Both the position numbers and the translations under genes were made by a program. The notes under the pieces are model-generated. The model searched no databases. It saw nothing but the letters and a program-made list of their open reading frames with translations, and was not told the origin of the DNA. A stretch of DNA of 64,000 bases, from NCBI RefSeq assembly GCF_026339955.1, contig NZ_JAPEPW010000001.1, forward strand, positions 4,893,001-4,957,000, read 5' to 3'. Position 1 is the first letter of the stretch. Every line of letters begins with the position of its first letter. Source of the DNA: Streptomyces sp. NBC_01549. Lineage in GTDB: Bacteria > Actinomycetota > Actinomycetes > Streptomycetales > Streptomycetaceae. This document shows positions 34,001 to 43,226 of the stretch, in pieces.

Positions 34001-34432
34001 GTGAATCACGTAACCGGTCCGCTGACCACGGACATCGAGAACGGGTACCGCGCCGAGTTCGCGGTAGGCGAGCACTCGGCCCGGCATCTGCGCCGCATTC
34101 TGCGGCTCTACCTCACCGGCACGGGCCTGCTTGAGGTGGCCGACGCGGCCGAACTTGCGCTGACGGAGCTCGTCGCCAACGTGGTCCGGCACGTACCCGG
34201 CCGCCGCTGCCGCACCTGTTTTCTGATCCGGCGCGGCGGCGTGCGGGTGGAGATCGCCGACCGTTGCTCGCGACTGCCCGTTTTGGCAACCGGTGACGTA
34301 CTCGCCGAGGGTGGGCGGGGCCTGCTCCTCGTTGAGGCGGTCACCGACCGGTGGGGGGTGGAGCTGCGCCCCGACGGGAGGGGGAAGACGGTGTGGTTCG
34401 AGTGCCTGGCCAAGATGCCCGGCGGAGGGTGA
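34001..34432 (+). CDS. Anti-sigma-factor-like ATP-binding protein (HATPase)
   Basis: This 143-residue protein is a GHKL-fold serine kinase of the RsbW/SpoIIAB type. The N box is ELALTELVANVVRHV near residues 50-65, a degraded D-containing loop VEIADRCSRLP follows, then the G-rich GGRGLLLVEAVTDRWGV. Such proteins are abundant in Streptomyces, where they may bind sigma factors or anti-sigma antagonists. GTG start; 83 bp from the divergent XRE gene. Confidence 0.85.
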   Translation: MNHVTGPLTTDIENGYRAEFAVGEHSARHLRRILRLYLTGTGLLEVADAAELALTELVANVVRHVPGRRCRTCFLIRRGGVRVEIADRCSRLPVLATGDVLAEGGRGLLLVEAVTDRWGVELRPDGRGKTVWFECLAKMPGGG

Positions 34433-34456
34433 GGCCGCCCGCCGACCAGGAATATC

Positions 34457-35281
34457 TCAGCGGCGCAGCTCCGCCAGTACCGCGTCCGTGAACGGGGTCC
34501 ACGCCTCCACCGCCCAGGGCCCGAACGCCCGGTCCGTGAGGGCGACGCACGCCGCGCCCGCCACCGGGTCGACCCACAGGAACGTACCGGACTGCCCGAA
34601 GTGACCGAAGGTCCGAGGCGAGGAGGAACCCCCCGTCCAGTGCGGGGACTTGGAGTCGCGGATCTCGAAGCCGAGCCCCCAGTCGTTGGGGCTCTGGTGC
34701 CCGAACCCGGGCAGCACTCCCTTCGTACCGGGGTACTGCACGGTCATTGCCTCCGCGACCGTACGAGGGTCGAGCAGCCGCGGCGCCTGCACCTCGGCCA
34801 CGAAGCGAACCAGGTCCGCCACCGTCGACACCCCGTCCTTCGCGGGCGAGCCGTCCAGCGACGTCCTCGTCATCCCCAGCGGCTCCAGCACCGCCTGCCG
34901 CAGATACTCCCCGAAGGGGATGTCGGTCGCCTTGGCGACATGGTCCCCGAGCACCTCGAACCCGGCGTTGGAGTACAGCCGCCGCTCCCCGGGCGCGGCC
35001 GTCACCCGGTGCTCGTCGAACGCGAGCCCGGAGGTGTGCGCGAGGAGATGACGGACCGTCGACCCGGCCGGCCCGGCAGGCTCGTCGAGCTCGATCGCCC
35101 CCTCCTCGTACGCGACGAGCGCGGCGTACGCGGCAAGCGGCTTGGTGACCGACGCGAGGGCGAAACGGTGATCGACAAGGCCGTGCGACCCGAGCACCGC
35201 CCCGTCCGCGCGGACGACGGCCGCCGCCGCCGTGGGAACGGGCCAATTCTCGATCGACGCCAGACTGCTCTGCAAAGACAT
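34457..35281 (-). CDS. Serine hydrolase of the beta-lactamase/DD-peptidase fold
   Basis: This 274-residue class C beta-lactamase-like enzyme has the SxxK motif SVTK (near residue 44), the YSN motif (YSNAGFEVLG) and HFGQSG in place of KTG. It has no signal peptide, so it acts inside the cell, probably as an esterase or peptidase and not a resistance enzyme. It lies 19 bp downstream of the GNAT gene on the same strand and is likely cotranscribed with it. Confidence 0.85.
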   Translation of the reverse strand: MSLQSSLASIENWPVPTAAAAVVRADGAVLGSHGLVDHRFALASVTKPLAAYAALVAYEEGAIELDEPAGPAGSTVRHLLAHTSGLAFDEHRVTAAPGERRLYSNAGFEVLGDHVAKATDIPFGEYLRQAVLEPLGMTRTSLDGSPAKDGVSTVADLVRFVAEVQAPRLLDPRTVAEAMTVQYPGTKGVLPGFGHQSPNDWGLGFEIRDSKSPHWTGGSSSPRTFGHFGQSGTFLWVDPVAGAACVALTDRAFGPWAVEAWTPFTDAVLAELRR

Positions 35282-35300
35282 GACTACGAGCCTAAGCGGC

Positions 35301-35786
35301 TCAAAGCTGCAGCCGCATCGACGGGTCGGGCTTGCGGACGAATCCGAGCGAGACGTACAGCGGCTCGGCGGCGGCGGACGCGTTGAGGTCGACCTGGGGG
35401 ACGTTCCGTTCGCGGAACCAGTCGAGGAGCGTTTCCATGCACGCCCGCGCGTACCCCCGCCGCCGCGCGTCCGGATCGGTCGCGACGCTGAAGACGTGCC
35501 CGACCGCGCCGTGCGGATTGCCCGCGCGCCCGATCCGGTACTCGATCGTCCCCGCGACGAGCGCCGCGAGAGCGTCGGGCCGGCCGGAGTGGTCCGGGTG
35601 GTCCACGACGAAGGCCGCGAAGTCCCCGTCGGGGTCGGCGAGCTTGCCGCGTATGGTCGGGAGGGACTGGGCGTGCCACTCGATGGACGGGGGGCCGGCG
35701 GAGGCGAAGAGCGAGTCGATCATCACCTGGCGCAGGCGCAGTACTTCCTCGGCGTCCTCGGGCACGGCACGGCGTACGAGACTCAT
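35301..35786 (-). CDS. GNAT-family N-acetyltransferase
   Basis: This 161-residue protein has the acetyl-CoA loop VATDPDARRRGYARACMETLLDWF (motif A, about residues 100-123) and a closing ASAAAEPLYVSLGFVRKPDPSMRL motif. ATG at 35786 starts MSLVRRAVPEDAEEVLRLR, the usual first strand and helix. The acceptor amine is unknown. Confidence 0.87.
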   Translation of the reverse strand: MSLVRRAVPEDAEEVLRLRQVMIDSLFASAGPPSIEWHAQSLPTIRGKLADPDGDFAAFVVDHPDHSGRPDALAALVAGTIEYRIGRAGNPHGAVGHVFSVATDPDARRRGYARACMETLLDWFRERNVPQVDLNASAAAEPLYVSLGFVRKPDPSMRLQL

Positions 35787-35917
35787 GATCCGCACGGTAG
35801 TCAGAGTGCCCCGCGTACGTCTCCGTATTTTCGGCGGGCGTCCGTCGGACGTCGCCGGACGGGTTCTCACCCGAACCCGCTTGCTTCGAGTGCACTCCAA
35901 GGTTTTAGCGTGGGGCC

Positions 35918-36406
35918 ATGACGGTGATGGAGACCACGGCCGAGGCTGCCGAGACCGGCACCAGTACGCGTACCCGGGACTGCGCCGCCCCGCCCCAGCG
36001 GCACCGGCGTCCGGACGGCGAGGACAGCTACACGATCAGCGAGGTCGTCGCCTTCACCGGCCTCACCGCGCACACCCTGCGCTGGTACGAGCGGATCGGG
36101 CTGATGCCGCACATCGACCGCTCGCACACCGGCCAGCGCCGCTACAGCAACCGCGACCTGAACTGGCTCGACCTGGTCGGCAAGCTCCGGCTCACCGGTA
36201 TGCCGGTCGCCGACATGGTCAGGTACGCGGAGCTGGTGCGCGAGGGGGACGACACCTACATCGAGCGCTTCGAGCTCCTGGAGGCGACCCGCCGGGACGT
36301 GAAGGCGCGGATCGCCGAGCTCCAGGACACCCTGGCGGTTCTCGACCACAAGATCAGCTTCTACGCGGACGCAGGGCGCGCCCTGGCGTCGGAGAGGTCC
36401 CGATGA
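35918..36406 (+). CDS. MerR-family transcriptional regulator
   Basis: This 162-residue protein has the MerR helix-turn-helix YTISEVVAFTGLTAHTLRWYERIGL (about residues 37-61) followed by RRYSNRDLNWLDLV and a C-terminal coiled coil (ERFELLEATRRDVKARIAELQDTLAVLDHKI). There are no conserved effector Cys residues, so metal sensing is unlikely. About 35 residues precede the domain. Its stop overlaps the start of the aldo-keto reductase gene (ATGA), so the two are coupled; it probably controls that operon. Confidence 0.9.
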   Translation: MTVMETTAEAAETGTSTRTRDCAAPPQRHRRPDGEDSYTISEVVAFTGLTAHTLRWYERIGLMPHIDRSHTGQRRYSNRDLNWLDLVGKLRLTGMPVADMVRYAELVREGDDTYIERFELLEATRRDVKARIAELQDTLAVLDHKISFYADAGRALASERSR

Positions 36407-37416
36407 CGGACAGCAGGATCGCGAAGGTGGAACTGGGCACGGCCGGCCCCGAGGTCGGCGTGCAGGGCCTCGGCTGCATGGGCATGAGCGCCGCGTACGG
36501 GCCCACGGACGCCGACGAGGCCCGGGCCACCCTGGAACGGGCGCTGGAACTCGGCGTCACGCTCTTCGACACGGCCGACGTGTACGGCCTGGGGGAGAAC
36601 GAGAAGTTCATCTCGCCCTTCGTCAAGGCCCACCGCGACGAAGTCGTCCTCGCCACGAAGTTCGGCATCTTCCGTGATCCCGCCGAGCCGACGAAGCGGG
36701 CCATCCGCAACGACACCGCCTACATCCGCCAGTCCGTCGAGGGGAGCCTGAAGCGGCTGGACGTCGAGGTGATCGACCTCTACTACATGCACCGCCGTGA
36801 CGTGAACATCCCCATCGAGGAGACTGTCGCCGCGATGGCCGAGCTGGTGCGCGAGGGCAAGGTCAAGCACCTCGGGCTGAGCGAGGTCACCGGCGGGGAG
36901 CTGCGCGCCGCGCACGCCGTGCACCCGATTGCGGCGGTGCAGTCGGAGTGGTCGCTGTTCAGCCGGGACATCGAGGCGGGCGTGGTGCCGGCGGTCCGTG
37001 AGCTGGGCGTCGCTCTGGTGCCGTACTCGCCGCTCGGACGCGGTTTCCTCACCGGTTCGTTCGTCAACGCCGAGGATCTGACCTCGGACGACTTCCGCCG
37101 TACGATGCCGCGTTTCACCGGCGACAACGCGGCCGCCAACGCCGCGCTGCTGGAGCCGGTGCGTGCGGTCGCCGAGGCGCACGGGGCGTCGCCGGGGCAG
37201 ATCGCGCTGGCCTGGGTGCAGCAGCAGGCGGCGGTGCACGGGTTGCCGGTGGTCTCGATCCCGGGCACGCAGAGGCGCAGCCGGGTCGAGGAGAACACCG
37301 CGGCCACGCGGATCGTGCTGACGCAGGACGAGCTGGGGGTGCTGGAGCCGATCGCCTCGAAGGTGGCCGGGGACCGGTACGCGGACATGTCGTTCTCGTC
37401 GGCGGGGCGGGAGTAG
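36403..37416 (+). CDS. Aldo/keto reductase
   Basis: This 337-residue NADPH-dependent AKR has the catalytic tetrad visible as FDTADVYGLGENE (Asp, Tyr), VLATKFG (Lys) and DLYYMHRRD (His). The cofactor loop VSIPGTQRRSRVEEN lies near the C-terminus. Substrates are likely aldehydes or quinones. It starts inside the merR stop codon by a 4-bp ATGA overlap; merR-AKR pairs are common in actinobacteria. Confidence 0.9.
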   Translation: MTDSRIAKVELGTAGPEVGVQGLGCMGMSAAYGPTDADEARATLERALELGVTLFDTADVYGLGENEKFISPFVKAHRDEVVLATKFGIFRDPAEPTKRAIRNDTAYIRQSVEGSLKRLDVEVIDLYYMHRRDVNIPIEETVAAMAELVREGKVKHLGLSEVTGGELRAAHAVHPIAAVQSEWSLFSRDIEAGVVPAVRELGVALVPYSPLGRGFLTGSFVNAEDLTSDDFRRTMPRFTGDNAAANAALLEPVRAVAEAHGASPGQIALAWVQQQAAVHGLPVVSIPGTQRRSRVEENTAATRIVLTQDELGVLEPIASKVAGDRYADMSFSSAGRE

Positions 37417-37427
37417 AGGCTCTCGCC

Positions 37428-38282
37428 CTACAGCTCGGCCAGCAGCTCCGCCTTCTTCGTCGTGAACTCCTCGTCCGTGACCAGACCCGCCTGGTGGAGT
37501 TCGCCGAGGTGGCGGATGCGGTCGGCGATGTCGGCCGGGTCGCGGCGGGGGGCCGCGGCCGCGGTCACCGGGGCCGGGCCCGAGGCCCGTACGGCCGCGA
37601 GGACCGAGGCGGCGAACGGGAGGGACTCGTGGACGGGGCCGTAACCGAGGCCGAAGACGACCGCCGCCGGGTCCTGGTCGGCCTGCGCGGGCTGTGCGGC
37701 GGCGGGCTCGCGCCGCAGCAGCCGCAGATGGCCCTCGAAGACCTCGGGGGAGCGCCACTCGACCCCGCTGAGGCCGGTGACCGGGAAGCTCTGGTCGCCG
37801 GCCTTCCACTTGGTGGAGGACGCGCCCGTCCAGAACCAGCGGAAGGACACGGCCTTGCCGTCGAAGGAGGCCTTCGCGTCGTACGCCTTGAAGTGGAGCG
37901 GCGCTTCGGGGGGCGCGACGAGGTAGCGCTCGGGCGGTTCGGCGTCCTCGGTGAGCGCGGCGCGCAGTTCGTCCGCGTAGTACTCGGCGAGGGTCTCCCG
38001 GTCGGCGGGCAGCACCAGCCGATAGGGGTCGCCCCCTTCCTTCAGCTGCCCCGCGGCCGCTTCCATCAGCGGATCGGCGCCCGCTCTCGGCACGGCGTGC
38101 AGGACGACCGTGCCGCGCTTGCCCGGCGTCAGTGTGACCCCCGCTATCGCTTCCAGGGGGATGCGGCGTTCGCCGAGCGCCTGGAACAGCTTCGGCGTAC
38201 GGATCCCCCGTTCGAAGCGGATGAGCACGGAGTCGGACTCGAACTCCCAGGCGGCATGAAATCCGGCCAGTACGTCACCCAT
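37428..38282 (-). CDS. DUF4429 protein with SHOCT-type C-terminus
   Basis: This 284-residue protein carries DUF4429 repeats: SDSVLIRFERGIRTPKLFQALGERRIPLEAIAGV near the N-terminus, and a second related half FDGKAVSFRWFWTGASSTKWKAGDQSFPVTGLSGVEW. The C-terminus (DIADRIRHLGELHQAGLVTDEEFTTKKAELLAEL) is a SHOCT motif, typical of oligomerisation. Function is unknown. ATG at 38282 (MGDVLAGF) is preferred over ATG at 38291; neither has a clear ribosome site. It converges on the aldo-keto reductase gene. Confidence 0.85.
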   Translation of the reverse strand: MGDVLAGFHAAWEFESDSVLIRFERGIRTPKLFQALGERRIPLEAIAGVTLTPGKRGTVVLHAVPRAGADPLMEAAAGQLKEGGDPYRLVLPADRETLAEYYADELRAALTEDAEPPERYLVAPPEAPLHFKAYDAKASFDGKAVSFRWFWTGASSTKWKAGDQSFPVTGLSGVEWRSPEVFEGHLRLLRREPAAAQPAQADQDPAAVVFGLGYGPVHESLPFAASVLAAVRASGPAPVTAAAAPRRDPADIADRIRHLGELHQAGLVTDEEFTTKKAELLAEL

Positions 38283-38348
38283 GCGGGCCATCGTAAGCGG
38301 CCCGCACGTCTGCGTCGCCTCCCCGGGCGGACCGCAGTTTTTCGTCCT

Positions 38349-39566
38349 CTACGCGCGTCCTGCCGCCGGGGCGTCGGACAAACCCTGTCGGCACGCGTCA
38401 TCGTCGTGTGCGCACCGCACCGCCTCGTACGCGCCAACGCCGATCTCGGCGAAGTTGCGCAGGCTCTCGGTGCCCGGCTCGAAATAGCCGCCGTGGCCGT
38501 TCGCGCCCCGAGCGGACAGCACTCGTGCTCCGAACGCCTTCGACACCGGGTCGGCGCCGTGTCCGAGCCCGCCGAATTCGAGGTACGGCACGTCCTGGAT
38601 CCAGTCGCCGGAGTCCCGCATCGCCCAGACCCGGGCGGTGGTGTGCAGCGAGGACGCCTTCTGGGCCCGCATGCCGGGGCTGCCGGCGACCGCTATGTCG
38701 GAGACCCGGGAGGGCAGGTCGCGGGCGGCGAGGCCACACAGCACGGAGCCGTAGCTGTGGCAGTAGAGCGCGATGGGCGCACGGCCGGGCAGGGCGCGCA
38801 GCAGCGCGTTCAGCCGGACCGCGCCCTCCTCGGCGCGGCTGCCGGTGGCCGCGTCCACGCCCAGTCCGCTGGGTGTGGTGTAGTCGGCCCAGGCGATCAC
38901 GGCCGTACGTGCCGGGGGGGCGGCGGCCTTCTCCGCCCCGTACAGGGCCTGCGCCATGCCGACCGGCGCCGAGTACTTCTTGTTGGTGCGCTGGAACGTG
39001 AGCAGGTCGGTGTCGACACCGGGCACCACGATGGAGACCCGCTCGGCCCGGTCGAGATTTCCGAAGACCTCGGCGACCCGGCCCGAGCCCATGGGGTCGA
39101 AGGCGAGGAAATTGCGGCCCTTCTGCAGCATCGCCTCGTAGCGGTGCATGCGGCGTCCGGCCTGCTGCTGTCCCAGGGACGAGAGCCGGTTGTCGTGCAT
39201 GCGCTTCTTCTCGACCTTGCGCTGCTGGTCGATGGCGACGCGGTTGGCCGCGTAGCGCAGCGCCACGGGCGCGCCGTTCATGTTGCCGACCGCGAGCGGA
39301 TAGCGGTGGGCGAGACGGGTGCGCTCGTGGGCGTCGAGGGACGCGAAGAAGCGGGCGAGGCGGCTCGGCGTGGAGTCAGGGGTGGGCAGTCGCTGTCCGG
39401 CGACGCTGCCGTGCTCCCACGCGGAGCGGGACGCCTGGAGAGGGGTTGCCCCCCGGTGGCCCTGGAGTGCGGTCCAGCCACTGGTGGCCAGCATCACGAA
39501 CACCACGGCCAGCGCGAGCAGTGCGCGCCAGACGTTCAGTTGGGGGGATGTGTCGAAGGAAGTCAC
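38349..39566 (-). CDS. DUF1023 alpha/beta-hydrolase, membrane-anchored
   Basis: This 405-residue protein has a single N-terminal membrane helix (RALLALAVVFVMLATSGWTAL) and a C-terminal alpha/beta-hydrolase domain of the DUF1023 type. The nucleophile elbow is CHSYGS (near residue 270), with AVAGSPGM and GADPVSKAFG following. Family members are predicted lipases/esterases of actinobacteria without an assigned substrate. GTG start at 39566. It stands alone, with a 143-bp gap to the upstream TetR gene end. Confidence 0.8.
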   Translation of the reverse strand: MTSFDTSPQLNVWRALLALAVVFVMLATSGWTALQGHRGATPLQASRSAWEHGSVAGQRLPTPDSTPSRLARFFASLDAHERTRLAHRYPLAVGNMNGAPVALRYAANRVAIDQQRKVEKKRMHDNRLSSLGQQQAGRRMHRYEAMLQKGRNFLAFDPMGSGRVAEVFGNLDRAERVSIVVPGVDTDLLTFQRTNKKYSAPVGMAQALYGAEKAAAPPARTAVIAWADYTTPSGLGVDAATGSRAEEGAVRLNALLRALPGRAPIALYCHSYGSVLCGLAARDLPSRVSDIAVAGSPGMRAQKASSLHTTARVWAMRDSGDWIQDVPYLEFGGLGHGADPVSKAFGARVLSARGANGHGGYFEPGTESLRNFAEIGVGAYEAVRCAHDDDACRQGLSDAPAAGRA

Positions 39567-39709
39567 TGAGAGGACACCCTAGGAGAAGGTTGGCGCCTCC
39601 CGTTAAATGAGTGACTGGTATCACGTTTCTCACGGGGTAATTGGGGCGAACCGGGTTCAGTTTCAGATAAATAGTGACGGTGTGTGCCCGGAGTTGATCG
39701 TTCCGTGCC

Positions 39710-40366
39710 TCACTCCGTGCGCCACTTCTCCGCCAACGCCGGGCCCACCTGGTCGAGGTAAAGGGTGGTCAACTCGCGGATCGCCGGGACGCTGTGATCC
39801 GCGCCCTCGCTCCACAGGCGGCCCGTGATGCGCATCACTCCGCCGAACGCGGCCACCGCGACGCGCGGTCTCGGGTCCGCGTCCACGTCGAGTCCCTCGC
39901 GCTCGGCGATCACTCGCGCGATCTCCTCCTCCAGTTCCGCGGAGCGGCGCAGATAGGCGGCGAGGAGGGCGGGTGTCGACTCGATCAACCGGTAGGCGCG
40001 CATGTGCAGTTCGAGCGGTACGGGGGACTCGATCGACTCGCCGATGGTGTCCCAGCCCTCGAGGACGGCGCGTCGCAGCGCCTCCAACGGGGCTTCCTGG
40101 GGCGGGCGTTCGCGCACGGCGGTGAGGAAGCGCGCCTCCGCGACCCCCTGGGTGAACAGGGCGACCTCCTCCTTGCCCGCGAAGTAACGGAAGAAGGTGC
40201 GCTGCGAGACGTCGACCGCCTCCGCGATCTCGTCGACGGTCGTCCGGTCGTACCCCTGGGTGGTGAACAGTTCGAGGGCGGCCCGCAGCAGCGCGTCCCG
40301 GGTGCGCTGCTTCTTGCGTTCGCGCAGGCTCGGCCGGGGCGACGTCTGGGACGCTGTCGTCTCCAT
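39710..40366 (-). CDS. TetR-family transcriptional regulator
   Basis: This 218-residue protein has the TetR DNA-binding domain TRDALLRAALELFTTQGYDRTTVDEIAEAVDVSQRTFFRYFAGKEE (about residues 22-68). It is divergent from a DHA2 drug exporter with 113 bp between the starts; that region has inverted GTGACAG/CTGTCAC arms and paired TTGTCA boxes. It most likely represses the exporter until a drug-like ligand binds. Confidence 0.92.
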   Translation of the reverse strand: METTASQTSPRPSLRERKKQRTRDALLRAALELFTTQGYDRTTVDEIAEAVDVSQRTFFRYFAGKEEVALFTQGVAEARFLTAVRERPPQEAPLEALRRAVLEGWDTIGESIESPVPLELHMRAYRLIESTPALLAAYLRRSAELEEEIARVIAEREGLDVDADPRPRVAVAAFGGVMRITGRLWSEGADHSVPAIRELTTLYLDQVGPALAEKWRTE

Positions 40367-40415
40367 GAGGTCCTCTTCTGTCCTTTCAGCCCAGCTCAGC
40401 GTACCGGTGGGTGAC

Positions 40416-40466
40416 GTGACAGTTACCGACTTGTGAATTGGTTTGTCAATTGTCAGTGGCTGTCAC
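40416..40466. promoter_or_regulatory. Candidate TetR operator in the exporter promoter
   Basis: GTGACAG (40416-40422) and CTGTCAC (40460-40466) are inverted 7-bp arms; TTGTCAATTGTCA (40443-40455) between them carries two TTGTCA boxes. It lies immediately upstream of the exporter ATG at 40480. Confidence 0.5.
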
Positions 40467-40479
40467 TAGCCTCGAAGGT

Positions 40480-42102
40480 ATGACTAGTCAGACCACCATC
40501 GACACGACGGGTTCGGGGGACAAGGCTCCGGTCACTCCGTCGGACAAGGCGCCGTCCGACGGGCTGCGCGGCCATCCGTGGTTCACCCTGTTCACCGTTG
40601 CCGTCGGCGTCATGATGGTCGCCCTGGACGGCACCATCGTGGCCATCGCCAACCCGGCCATCCAGAAGGACCTGGGCGCGAGCTTCGCCGACGTCCAGTG
40701 GATCACCAACGGGTACTTCCTCGCACTCGCGGTCACCCTGATCACCGCGGGCAAGCTCGGTGACCGCTTCGGCCACCGCCAGACCTTCCTCATAGGCGTG
40801 GTCGGCTTCGCCACGGCCTCCGGCGCGATCGGCTTCTCCAGCAGCATCGCCCTGGTCGTCACCTTCCGTGTCTTCCAGGGCCTGTTCGGCGCGCTGCTGA
40901 TGCCGGCCGCCCTCGGCCTGCTGCGGGCCACCTTCCCGGCCGAGAAGCTGAACATGGCGATCGGCATCTGGGGCATGGTCATCGGCGCCTCCACCGCGGG
41001 CGGCCCGATCCTCGGCGGTCTGCTGGTCCAGCACGTCAGCTGGCAGTCGGTGTTCTTCATCAACGTGCCGGTCGGCGTCATCGCCCTCGTCCTCGGCCTG
41101 CTGATCCTGACCGATCACCGCGCGCAGAACGCGCCCCGCTCCTTCGACGTCCTGGGCATCGCGCTGCTCTCCGGCGCCATGTTCTGCCTGGTCTGGGCGC
41201 TCATCAAGGCCCCGGCCTGGGGCTGGGGTGACGGCCTGACCTGGACGTTCCTGGCCGCCTCGGTGCTCGGCTTCGTGGTCTTCGCCCTCTGGGAGAAGCG
41301 TGTCAAGGAGCCGCTGATCCCGCTGGCGCTGTTCCGCTCCGTACCGCTGTCGGCCGGTGTGGTCCTCATGGTGCTGATGGCCATCGCCTTCCTGGGCGGC
41401 CTCTTCTTCGTCACGTTCTACTTGCAGAACGTGCATGGTATGAGCCCGGTCGACGCCGGTCTGCACCTGCTCCCGCTCACCGGAATGATGATCGTGGGTT
41501 CACCGCTCGCCGGCGCCCTGATCACCAAGACGGGCCCGCGCATCCCGCTGGCGGGCGGTATGGCCCTCACCGCGATCTCCATGTACGGCATGTCCACGCT
41601 GGACACAGGCACCAGCGGCGCCGTCATGTCGCTCTGGTTCGCCGGTCTCGGCCTCGGCCTCGCGCCGGTCATGGTCGGCGCCACCGAGGTCATCGTGGGC
41701 AACGCGCCGATGGAGCTCTCCGGCGTGGCCGGCGGTCTCCAGCAGGCCGCGATGCAGATCGGTGGCAGCCTCGGTACGGCCGTGCTGGGCGCCGTGATGG
41801 CCTCCAAGGTCGACGGCGACCTCGCCGGCAACTGGGCCGACGCCAAGCTGCCGCCGCTCACCCCGGCCCAGCTCGATCAGGCCTCGGAAGCCGTCCAGGT
41901 CGGCGCCGCGCCGGTCGCCCCGGGCACCCCGGCCGCACTCGCCGAGAAGATCACGACCGTCGCCCACGACACCTTCATCTCCGGCATGAGCCTGGCCTGC
42001 CTGGTCGCCGCCGTGGTCGCCGTCGTGGCGGTCTTCGTCGCGCTCCTCACCAAGCGGGGCGAGAACGCGGACGCGGCGGGCGCGGGCGCCGGCCATATCT
42101 GA
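40480..42102 (+). CDS. DHA2-family (EmrB/QacA) drug:H+ antiporter
   Basis: This 540-residue integral membrane protein has 14 predicted helices. Motif A is GKLGDRFGHRQ (between helices 2 and 3), the motif C-like GASTAGGPILGGLL lies in helix 5, and VALDGTIVAIANPAI is the DHA2 helix-1 motif. It should expel cationic or amphipathic drugs using the proton gradient. ATG at 40480 starts MTSQTTIDTTG; the upstream in-frame extension crosses the promoter. It is divergent from a TetR repressor. Confidence 0.92.
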   Translation: MTSQTTIDTTGSGDKAPVTPSDKAPSDGLRGHPWFTLFTVAVGVMMVALDGTIVAIANPAIQKDLGASFADVQWITNGYFLALAVTLITAGKLGDRFGHRQTFLIGVVGFATASGAIGFSSSIALVVTFRVFQGLFGALLMPAALGLLRATFPAEKLNMAIGIWGMVIGASTAGGPILGGLLVQHVSWQSVFFINVPVGVIALVLGLLILTDHRAQNAPRSFDVLGIALLSGAMFCLVWALIKAPAWGWGDGLTWTFLAASVLGFVVFALWEKRVKEPLIPLALFRSVPLSAGVVLMVLMAIAFLGGLFFVTFYLQNVHGMSPVDAGLHLLPLTGMMIVGSPLAGALITKTGPRIPLAGGMALTAISMYGMSTLDTGTSGAVMSLWFAGLGLGLAPVMVGATEVIVGNAPMELSGVAGGLQQAAMQIGGSLGTAVLGAVMASKVDGDLAGNWADAKLPPLTPAQLDQASEAVQVGAAPVAPGTPAALAEKITTVAHDTFISGMSLACLVAAVVAVVAVFVALLTKRGENADAAGAGAGHI

Positions 42103-42238
42103 GCCGGTCCGTATGACCAGCACCTTTTCGTGCAGGTTTCACCTATCTGGGTGACGCCGCCGAAGATCCCTCCCGCCCGGCAGCCGTCGCACGTCACAGT
42201 GGGTCAAGTCCTCCGCACGACATGGGAGGACCACCGGA

Positions 42239-42278
42239 ACTGCGGCGCGCTGCCGGAGGGGGGCGGCGCGCCCGCAGT
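42239..42278 (+). terminator. Hairpin after the exporter gene
   Basis: ACTGCGG / CCGCAGT outer stem with a further CGCGC / GCGCG inner stem after one bulged base. It lies about 135 bp downstream of the stop. Confidence 0.55.
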
Positions 42279-42299
42279 CCGAAGAGGGGAGGGGCCGCC

Positions 42300-42353
42300 C
42301 CGTCAGGGGCGCGGGGAACTGCGCGACCAGCCACAACGGACCCGCACCCGACA
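42300..42353. repeat. Dispersed intergenic repeat fragment
   Basis: AGGGGCGCGGGGAACTGCGC then GACCAGCC and CCGCACCCGAC, sharing blocks with the elements at 3.3 and 17.7 kb. It lies between the convergent exporter and channel genes. Confidence 0.65.
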
Positions 42354-42365
42354 ACGAGCCCCCCG

Positions 42366-43133
42366 CTAGCGCGCATGCTCCTCCGCGCCCTCCGGCACCG
42401 GGTGCCGAACCCCACCAGCCAGCGCAGCCACTTCGGCCCGGAGCGCCCGCACCTCCTCCGTGAGCGACTCGATCGCCGCCGTCTGCCGCCGCTCCTCCAC
42501 GTCGTCCTTCTCGAACCGTGAGATGAACCACGCGGCGATGTTCGCGGTCACGACACCGAGCAGCGCGATCCCGGAGAGCATCAACCCGACCGCGATCATG
42601 CGCCCGAGACCGGTGGTCGGCGCGTGATCGCCGTACCCCACCGTCGTCATCGTCGTGAACGACCACCACACGGCGTCACCCAGCGTCTTGATGTTCCCGT
42701 TCGGCGACTCCCGCTCCACCGACAGCACCGCGAGCGAGCCGAACATCAGCAGCCCGACGACCGCGCCCCCGACGTAGGTCGTCAGCCGGATCTGCTGGTC
42801 CATCCGAGCCCGCCGCCCGACCAGCGTGAGTGTCGCGACGAGCCGCAGCAGCCGCAGTGGCTGGAGGATCGGCAGGATCACCGCGCACAGGTCCATCCAG
42901 TGCGTACGGACGAAGTCCTTGCGGTCCCGCACGAGTATGAGGCGCACGAGATAGTCGGCGGCGAACGCGCCCCACACCGTCCACTCCACGGCCGTGCACA
43001 CGCCCGTCAGGCCACGGCTCGCGTCGCTGTCCACGATCGGCACGGCATAGGCGAGGGTGAAGGCCACCGCGAGTCCCAACAGGGGCCGTTGCGTGCGCCG
43101 CTCCCAACGGACCTGCACCGATTGCTCGTTCAT
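42366..43133 (-). CDS. Voltage-gated-type potassium channel
   Basis: This 255-residue protein has six membrane segments. The selectivity filter TTVGYGD is in the pore loop (about residue 162) before the last helix, and a short charged S4-like segment LQPLRLLRLVATLTLVGRRAR lies in the middle. A C-terminal coiled coil (IESLTEEVRALRAEVAALAGG) could hold the tetramer together. ATG at 43133 starts MNEQSVQVRWERR; an ATG seven codons upstream is possible. It carries K+ across the membrane. Gating cannot be predicted, as S4 has few arginines. Confidence 0.88.
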   Translation of the reverse strand: MNEQSVQVRWERRTQRPLLGLAVAFTLAYAVPIVDSDASRGLTGVCTAVEWTVWGAFAADYLVRLILVRDRKDFVRTHWMDLCAVILPILQPLRLLRLVATLTLVGRRARMDQQIRLTTYVGGAVVGLLMFGSLAVLSVERESPNGNIKTLGDAVWWSFTTMTTVGYGDHAPTTGLGRMIAVGLMLSGIALLGVVTANIAAWFISRFEKDDVEERRQTAAIESLTEEVRALRAEVAALAGGVRHPVPEGAEEHAR

Positions 43134-43226
43134 GTCCGCATCGTAGGTGCACACAGCACCCCGTAAGGGGCGCGGGAATCCGGGCGACCGGCTCCCCGCG
43201 CGCCCACCGGCGCTCGTGCGGAGCGC

